Below are positions 58,675 through 64,000 of a stretch of 64,000 nt of DNA, piece by piece. The position numbers and the translations under genes were made by a program. The DNA is from Taudactylus pleione (taxonomy: Eukaryota; Chordata; Amphibia; Anura; Myobatrachidae). A model generated the notes under the pieces. It ran no database searches, was not told where the DNA came from, and saw only the letters and a list, made by a program, of their open reading frames with translations. Positions within the stretch are counted from its first letter, which is position 1, and the number at the start of each line of letters is the position of its first letter. The stretch covers positions 1,815,001 to 1,879,000 of the forward strand of contig JAUIMM010000003.1 of assembly GCA_031769625.1 (NCBI GenBank). The letters run 5' to 3'.

Positions 58675-59224
58675 CTACAGGGGGGGTTACTACTGGGTGG
58701 GACCTCTACTGGGGGTGAGGCATTACTGGGGACTACAACTGGAGGGGCTACTACTGGGGGCACTGCATCAGGAGGGGGAACCTCTACTGGGAACTACTAC
58801 TGGGGGGGGGAACTACTGCTGGGAACACTATATAAGGGGCTTACTACTAGGGGACCACTACTGGTGGCACTAAATAGGGAGGACCACTACAGGGGGCACT
58901 GGATAGGGGGACCACTACTGGGGGCCTGCATAAGTGGGACCACTACTGGGGGCACTGCATTGGGTGGGGGGACTACTGCTGGGGGCACTATATAAGGGGC
59001 TTACTACAAGGGGCACTGCACTGGGGGGGACCACTACTGGGGGCAATAAATAGGGAAGACCACTACAGGTGACACTGTATAAGGGGCACTGGATAGGGGG
59101 GATCACTGCTGGGGGCCTGCATAAGGGGGACCACTACATGGGGAACTGCATAAGGGGGAACACTACTGGGGGCACTGAATAAGGGGAACTAATGAGGGGC
59201 TGCATAGGGACCACTGCTGGGGGC
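58675..59224. repeat. GGGGGACCACTACTGGGGGCA minisatellite inside hAT element
   Basis: Variable 15-34 bp units (GGACCACTACTGGGGGCACT, ATAAGGGG). Resumes at 60386-60675 as GGGGGTATTGCATACTGGGGGTACTGTATAAGG. Confidence 0.88.
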
Positions 59225-60385
59225 CAGTGGCGTCCCTCCCTGAGGTGCCACCTGGGACGGGGAGGGATACCTTGTAAGCGGTGAAGCCGTGGTGCCCTGA
59301 AAAGGGAGAGTGGCTTCAAAAAGGAGGTGTGGCTTCAGAAAGGGGGCGTGACCTCACGGCCTGAGTCTGGTACCCGGCCCGTGTATCTCTATAGAGTGGT
59401 GGGGGGTGCTGGAGGTGTGGGCACTGCAGGCTCTCACTGGGGCCTATTCATCATTACTAAACTTTCCCTGGAGGTAATTAGGTTTAGAGTTCTATCTAAT
59501 TACCGGAGGAATTCATCATTCCTCCTCTCCATAACTATCTATTCCTAAAAAGCTGTCATTTTTGCAATGACAGCTTTTCAGGAAATAGATAGTTATCCCT
59601 GTCTACACTACCTTACCGCAGCTGTAATCAGTGCTGCGCATGCGCTGTTAAATTCGTTAACCCAGCGCATGCGCAGCACTGCTACACATGCGGTAAGTTT
59701 GTGTCCCCCCCTCCGCTCACCTGTCCCCCCCTCTCCCCCGCTCACTTCCCCCCCCTTCAGTACTTACCTGTCCGCGCAGCAGCCTCCGGCTCCGTCCTGC
59801 TGGTCTGTCACATGGTCTCCCAGCACACCACAGTACAGATTAAAAACTTTTTTTTTTTTTTCTAATCTTTATTTGTGTTTTGCTGGGAGAACACAGTGTC
59901 CGACCAGCCTCTGGAGCCAGAGGACGCACCAGACCGCTGGAGGAAGACGCCGGGGGACCTGTCCAGCTGGAAGCAGGTAAGTTTCACCTGCTATTCGCCA
60001 CCTCACAGTGGCGGATAGTACCTCCATCAAATTCCGAAAATTCATAACTGTTGGAATTTGATGAATACCATAATTTCCACATCCCCATTCTAATGTATGG
60101 GGAGTATGGAAATGAACGCAGGGGAACTTAGCACAGGAGATATCACTGATATCTCCTTGCTAAGTGGCTTCATGAATACTAAAATTACGTTATTTAAGGA
60201 AAATGTCCTTAAAAACATTCATTTAGTGTTGATGAATAGGCCCCACTGTGACAGGAGCCGAGTGCTAAACTCAATTATACAGTACAGCACCCGGCTCCTG
60301 TCACTGAGGGGAAGCCTGCACCTTGGTGTCACCCCTCGGCGGGTGACACCCGGGTGCGGCCCGCACCCCCCTTGTGACGCCACTG
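59225..60385. mobile_element. hAT-like element nested in the minisatellite of 58088-60690
   Basis: Ends CAGTGGCGTCCCTCCC and GTGACGCCACTG; flanks CTGGGGGC (59217-59224) and CTGGGGGT (60386-60393), 7 of 8. It contains the MITE 59439-60244, giving three nested layers. Confidence 0.82.
59439..60244. mobile_element. 3-bp-TSD MITE, GGGGCCTATTCATC family, with two outward splice donors
   Basis: Ends GGGGCCTATTCATCATTAC and GTTGATGAATAGGCCCC; TSD ACT (59436-59438 and 60245-60247). Hairpins: CTATTTCCTGAAAAGCTGTCA-type, CAGTGCTGCGCATGCGCTG..CAGCGCATGCGCAGCACTG, GGAGATATCACTGATATCTCC. A central ~210-bp core is bounded by CAG|GTAAGT on the plus strand (GT 59977) and CAG|GTAAGT on the minus strand (complement at 59766-59767). 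Confidence 0.88.
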
Positions 60386-60834
60386 CTGGGGGTATTGCAT
60401 ACTGGGGGTACTGTATAAGGGGAACTAATGGAGTTCTGCATAAGAGGGACCACAACTGGGGGCATTGCATACTGGGGGTACTGTATAAGGAGAACCAATG
60501 GGGGGGCTTTATAAGGGGGACCACTACGGGGGGTACTGTATAAGGTTCACTACTATGGGCCTGCATAAGAGGGACCAAACTGGTGGCATTGCATACTGGG
60601 GGTACTGTATAAGGAGAACCAATGGAGTTCTGCATAAGGGGGACCACTACTGGGGGTACTGTATAAGGGGCACTTCTCTGGTTTAGGTGCATATGGAAAG
60701 GAATGTTCAGTGTACCGATAAAGGGGTGTGTGTATTGTTGACATGCCCCATTTTTAAGTGACCACGGCCATTTTTTGCCGTGCGCGCCTTCGCTGCGCCC
60801 GCACATAGGGGGGAAACCATTTTTATATTTGCCC

Positions 60835-61142
60835 TGGTCTCCAAATACCCTGCTTCCCCTTCTGGGAGGGAGCAAATAGATCGGGATGGCGGGGGGGCGT
60901 GGTCGGCACAAGGGGACGGGACCGGACAGCTCACTGTCATTTGTGGGCAGAGTGGGGCACACGATTGCTTCATTTTGGCCCCGCCCCCACTGCACAATGC
61001 TGATATAACAGGAATTGTAAAGCAGCTGCGGGGGGTTATCGGGTTACTGCGGGGGGAGGCTTGCCTGCCCTTCCGGGGGGCCAGGAGCGGCATCCGATTT
61101 TCGGGAGGCTCCTGGACGAATCAGGTGGGTAGGCAAGTATGA
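60835..61142. mobile_element. Palindromic MITE (CTCCCGGA.. family), diverged
   Basis: CAAATACCCTGCTTCCCCTTC .. GGAGGCTCCTGGACGAATCAGGTGGGTAGGCAAG with the inner TGCACAATGCTGATATAACAGGAATTGTAAAGCAG hairpin; related to 31135-31396. Confidence 0.55.
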
Positions 61143-61143
61143 T

Positions 61144-61315
61144 ACATCGACAGCACGCCCCCTTTGGTACGAGACCCGGAGCGACTGTTTGCCTGTCGCT
61201 ATCCGGGTTCGCGCATGCGCACGACGGAGCCGGCTCCGTCGTGCGCATGCGCACTGGGCCAACACCGACCCGCTTGCGAGCGCTCAGCACTCACGAACGG
61301 GTTTGAATCAGGCCC
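61144..61315. mobile_element. Hairpin-string MITE fragment
   Basis: Keeps CGACAGCACGCCCCCTTTGG, CGGAGCGAC..GTCGCTATCCGG, CGCACGACGGAGCCGGCTCCGTCGTGCG and the terminal GGTTTGAATCAGGCCC. The other half is missing. Confidence 0.82.
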
Positions 61316-61385
61316 TCTCTTTGGTATACGTTCTATTAGGAAGGCAGCCCGGCTTTCTGATTTACTTAGTGTGCCCTTCCACATG

Positions 61386-61387
<2 letters not shown>

Positions 61388-61423
<36 letters not shown>

Positions 61424-61640
61424 TTTTTTTGCCATAGTACATACAAAAAAGAAGAATCACACTGACAAATGTGTCACGTCCTGTTCTTCTATTCAAGACC
61501 CGTGAGTGCCGCCTTGTATGTACTATTTCAGTGGAATTGGTTGTTGAATAAAATCCCAGGAGAGCACCAGGCACTGTATATATTTTGCAACAAGTGGAGT
61601 TGCCAGTATTATATATATATATATATTTACACAGTGCTCG
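61388..61640. repeat. TA microsatellites
   Basis: (TA)n at 61390-61418 followed by CACACAC, and a second (TA)n at 61608-61626. A (CA)n tract lies at 61706-61727. Confidence 0.9.
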
Positions 61641-61744
61641 AAGTGGGGGTATGGAAATTTGAATGACCCCCCCTCCCCTCGGCCCCTGCTTCCATATCAG
61701 CCCCCCCACACACACACACACACACCTCTCCCTGCTGTTCTGGT

Positions 61745-62170
61745 GATAGTTGCACAAGTTACTTACTGTAGTGAGCCTTATTCAGAGGTGGAGGCAAAAC
61801 ATACAATGTGACTGGAGAAAAATGATCATTTATCAAGCTATTTTGAGTTAGTCATTATCATTAGGCAAATGCTGCTCCCTCTCTATGTAAGTAACAGCAT
61901 ATTATACCACATTGTAGTGCTGCCAGGGATCTGATAGGAGGCGTGGCTCCACTGTGAGCACAAAACTGCTCCAGAAGACCATGCACAACACCTACACATT
62001 ATTACTAACGTTTATAAGGTGCCACCGTGCCCGCAGCGCCGTACAAGTAGAGCTGTTGGCAGCATGCACAGGACTAGTACCACCTGCGATACTTCCCAGA
62101 GCATGCACTCTGTCCACGCTACACACCTGCGTACAGGGTAAACCTAGAAAATAACATTTGCTGTTACATA
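61745..62170. other. No gene recognised
   Basis: Includes 'TTATAAGGTGCCACCGTGCCCGCAGCGCCGTACA' at 62013-62045, a string found in dispersed repeats; no exon. Confidence 0.35.
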
Positions 62171-62174
62171 CTAT

Positions 62175-62989
62175 GGGGCCTATTCATCAACACTAAAATA
62201 ACGTTTTTAAGGACATTTTCCCTATATAACGTTATTTTGGTATTCATGAACAGACTTAACACAGGAGATATCACAGATATCTCCTTGCTAAGTTCCCCTG
62301 CGTTAATTTCCACACTCCCCATACATTAGTATGGGGATGTGGAAATTGTGGTATTCATCAAATTCCGAAAATTATCAATTTTCGGAATTTGATGCAGTTA
62401 CTATTCGCCACTGTGAGGTGGCGAATAGCAGAATCCACTTACCTGTACCAGCATGTGCAGGTCCCCCGACGAGTCCCTCCGGCGCTCTGCTCCGTCCTCA
62501 GGCTCCGGAGGCTGGTCGGACATGTGTGCTCCCCAGCAGAGCACAAGAAAGTTTAGAAAAAGAAAAATATATATTTTTTTTCTAATCTGTCATGTGGTCT
62601 GCTGGGAAACCACATGACAGACCAGCAGGACGGAGCCGGAGGCTGCTGCGCGGACAGGTAAGTCGGGGGGGGGATTGTGAGCGATGGGGGGAGGGGAGTG
62701 GGGCGGGATCGGGGGGGTGCGAAACGCATCTGTAGGCAGTGCTGCGCATGCGCTGGTTTTACAGATGTAACAGCGCATGCGCAGCACTGTTTCCAGATGC
62801 GATAAGGTAGTGTAGGCAGGGAAAAGTATCTATTTCCCGAAAAGCTGTCATCGCAAAAATGACAGCTTTTCGGAATAGATGCTTATGGAGAGGTGGAATG
62901 ATGAATTCCACCTATAATTAGCTAGAATTCCATGAGAGTTCTAAAGCTAATTATCTCCAGAGAATTTTAATGTTTAATGAATAGGCCCC
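62175..62989. mobile_element. 3-bp-TSD MITE, GGGGCCTATTCATC family, complete copy
   Basis: Ends GGGGCCTATTCATCAACAC and GTTTAATGAATAGGCCCC; TSD TAT (62172-62174, 62990-62992). Opposite orientation to 59439-60244. Hairpins: ATATCACAGATAT, CTCCCCATACATTAGTATGGGGA, AATTCCGAAAATT..AATTTTCGGAATT, TATTCGCCACTGTGAGGTGGCGAATA, CAGTGCTGCGCATGCGCTGG..CAGCGCATGCGCAGCACTG, AAAAGCTGTCAT..ATGACAGCTTTT. Outward donors CAG|GTAAGT at 62658 (+) and complement 62441-62442 (-). Confidence 0.9.
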
Positions 62990-63119
62990 TATATGTACAA
63001 TGCACAATAGCAGGCTGTAGCATACAGCAAGTAGTGATGATATTACAGTGCTTTTATTGGATTATTTTGTCATTGTCATTTGTCTGTAATATAAACTGAA
63101 CCTTTCTAATGTTGTTTAG

Positions 63120-63173
63120 GAACAGATATAAGGACTCAGACTGGCAATCACTTACTATCTTTTCCAGCAAACA
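63120..63173 (+). CDS. Candidate internal exon encoding a stem segment
   Basis: 54 bases between acceptor TCTAATGTTGTTTAG and donor AACA|GTGAGT. Entered in phase 2 from 57653-57731 it reads W-NRYKDSDWQSLTIFSSK and leaves in phase 2 (length divisible by three). ABO exon 3 (57 bp, from memory) has the same phase behaviour. A further acceptor (TTATTTTTAG, exon from 63240) keeps the frame open to a TAG at about 63409, but no donor or family signature is visible there, so it is not annotated. Two other frames through this exon are partly open; in one of them the 63240 exon would encode a second hydrophobic stretch. Any catalytic exons would lie beyond the right edge. Confidence 0.3.
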
Positions 63174-63433
63174 GTGAGTACTGTACATACATTGTTGTTA
63201 ATATTCTCATAACAGCACATTCTGTACAATTATTTTTAGGGAATCTAATAGTCATTTTCTTTCTTCTTCTGTCCCTCTGGGTCATCTTTATAATGGGCAA
63301 AAACCCCAATTACTGGTGCTTTTTGCAGAAACTAGGCTATATTTTGGTATTGTCCTATACATCAAAGTGTTACCTCCAGCGATATAGCTGCTCTGACTAA
63401 ACTGTAGGTGCTTCTGTAGATAAGGAGAACTGT

Positions 63434-63955
63434 GGGCCTGATTCAGACCCGGTCGCAACGCTGAGCTCTCGCAACCAGGTTGATGGTGGCCCAGAGCGCA
63501 TGCGCGAAACCCGGATAGCGACGGGCAATCCGTCGCTCCGGGTCTCGTACCAAAGGGGGCATGCTGTCGATGTTGAGTGACAGCACGGTCCCTTTGGGAG
63601 GCGTGCTGGGGGCGTGGCTGCCCAGACGGAGGCGTTCCCATGAGAACGCCTACCGTTTGGGGCCGGCCCCACTGACATCACAAGTGATGTCAGTGGAGAG
63701 ATTCCGGCTCTGTTAGAGCCGAAATCTCTCTGGGGCTTGCGGCAACGAGACCCTACCACAAGGGTCTCGTCGCAAGCCCGATGGTCGCGATGGTCTTGAC
63801 CATCTCGACCATCTTCCTGGCCGCTCGCTATAGCTGTGGGTGGTCACCCACAGCTATGCGAGCGGCCAGGAGGCCGTTCTAAAAAAAAAAAAAAAAAGAC
63901 CAGCCCTAATTCAGAGCGAGCGCTCTGTTAGAGCGACCGGCTCTGAATCAGGGCC
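63434..63955. mobile_element. Hairpin-string MITE, copy G
   Basis: Ends GGGCCTGATTCAGACCCGG and GGCTCTGAATCAGGGCC; TSD TGT (63431-63433, 63956-63958). Consecutive hairpins: 63510-63542 (CCCGGATAGCGACGG..CCGTCGCTCCGGG), 63625-63659 (GAGGCGTTCCCATGAGAACGCC), 63670-63695 (CCACTGACATCAC..GTGATGTCAGTGG), 63696-63730 (GAGATTCCGGCTC..GAGCCGAAATCTC), 63735-63777, 63780-63813 and 63817-63870 (CTGGCCGCTCGC..GCGAGCGGCCAG). Confidence 0.92.
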
Positions 63956-64000
63956 TGTGTGCAGTCTCCACCATTGGTGCAATGGTGTGAAGGCTCCACC

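Larger units (their letters stand above)
58088..60690 (+). mobile_element. hAT-like element (CAGTGGCGTAACTAGGG), interrupted
   Basis: Starts CAGTGGCGTAACTAGGGCAG. Shared GC-rich module (GAGCTCACTCATGAGCTC, GACGTCATGACGTCTC), splice donor CAG|GTAAGT (GT 58630), then GGGGGGACCACTACTGGGGG minisatellite at 58675-59224, continuing at 60386-60675 beyond a nested hAT. No right terminus or TSD was found, so the far end is probably deleted. Confidence 0.75.

Noticed and set aside
63240..63400. Terminal exon with a transmembrane helix (NLIVIFFLLLSLWVIFIM)
   Set aside because: This frame is incompatible with the phase of the 57653-57731 exon; the compatible frame is open but featureless. Left unannotated.
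1..64000. tRNA, rRNA or prokaryotic operon features
   Set aside because: No cloverleaf, rRNA-like or dense-gene signal was seen; composition and repeat content are vertebrate.

Overview
This is eukaryotic, vertebrate-type DNA, most plausibly from an amphibian (frog-like) or another repeat-rich lower vertebrate. There are no operons, no dense ORFs and no ribosome-binding-site context. Instead there are layered DNA transposons (hAT and 3-bp-TSD palindromic MITEs), a decayed tyrosine-recombinase (DIRS/Ngaro-type) retrotransposon, two solo LTRs, many minisatellites and microsatellites. The species cannot be fixed from sequence alone.

The only intact long gene is a 1037-codon BED-zinc-finger hAT transposase (18765-21878, +). 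It lies inside a complete element (15962-22513) with terminal inverted repeats and a perfect 8-bp target-site duplication, ctagggac. Its promoter (TATA at 16122) is separated from the start codon by about 14 near-identical 160-bp repeats, each with an E-box-like CACGTG. A non-autonomous relative occupies 1-3190, in the opposite orientation and cut by the window edge; it carries a ~2.8 kb nested palindrome in place of the transposase.

Layout. 1-4250: palindromic hAT derivative, 28-bp minisatellite, MITE fragment. 5932-12360: non-autonomous hAT elements (8-bp TSDs) with minisatellite interiors, and smaller MITEs. 12500-15043 and scattered later: hairpin-string MITEs. 15962-22513: autonomous hAT. 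25063-28160: 57-bp minisatellite split by a hAT insertion. 28284-34650: small palindromic MITEs, hAT elements and a 391-bp-arm inverted repeat flanked by a 16-bp direct repeat. 35527-36576: solo LTR. 36970-39448: long-TIR element with a G-rich minisatellite. 39770-47652: Ngaro/DIRS-like element on the minus strand with remnants of gag, reverse transcriptase, RNase H, tyrosine recombinase and SGNH-hydrolase domain, broken by insertions. 47657-50152: second solo LTR containing a 55-bp VNTR. 50900-63955: more hAT and MITE copies, nested three deep at 58-60 kb.

Host gene evidence is thin. Three small candidate exons on the plus strand (15636-15651, 57653-57731, 63120-63173) have good splice signals, open and phase-compatible frames, and would encode the start, transmembrane anchor and stem of a type II membrane protein. 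The phase pattern (1, 2, 2) and small sizes recall the 5' exons of GT6 (ABO/GGTA1-like) glycosyltransferase genes. This is inference only. A decayed coding sequence lies at about 55690-56330 (-).

Two sequence patterns stand out as possibly undescribed. (i) Several hAT elements with different termini share an interior made of a GC-rich module, a perfect AG|GTAAGT splice donor and an expanding 'CACTACTGGGGG' minisatellite. (ii) A MITE family built almost entirely of consecutive hairpins shows stems that differ between copies by compensatory base-pair changes.
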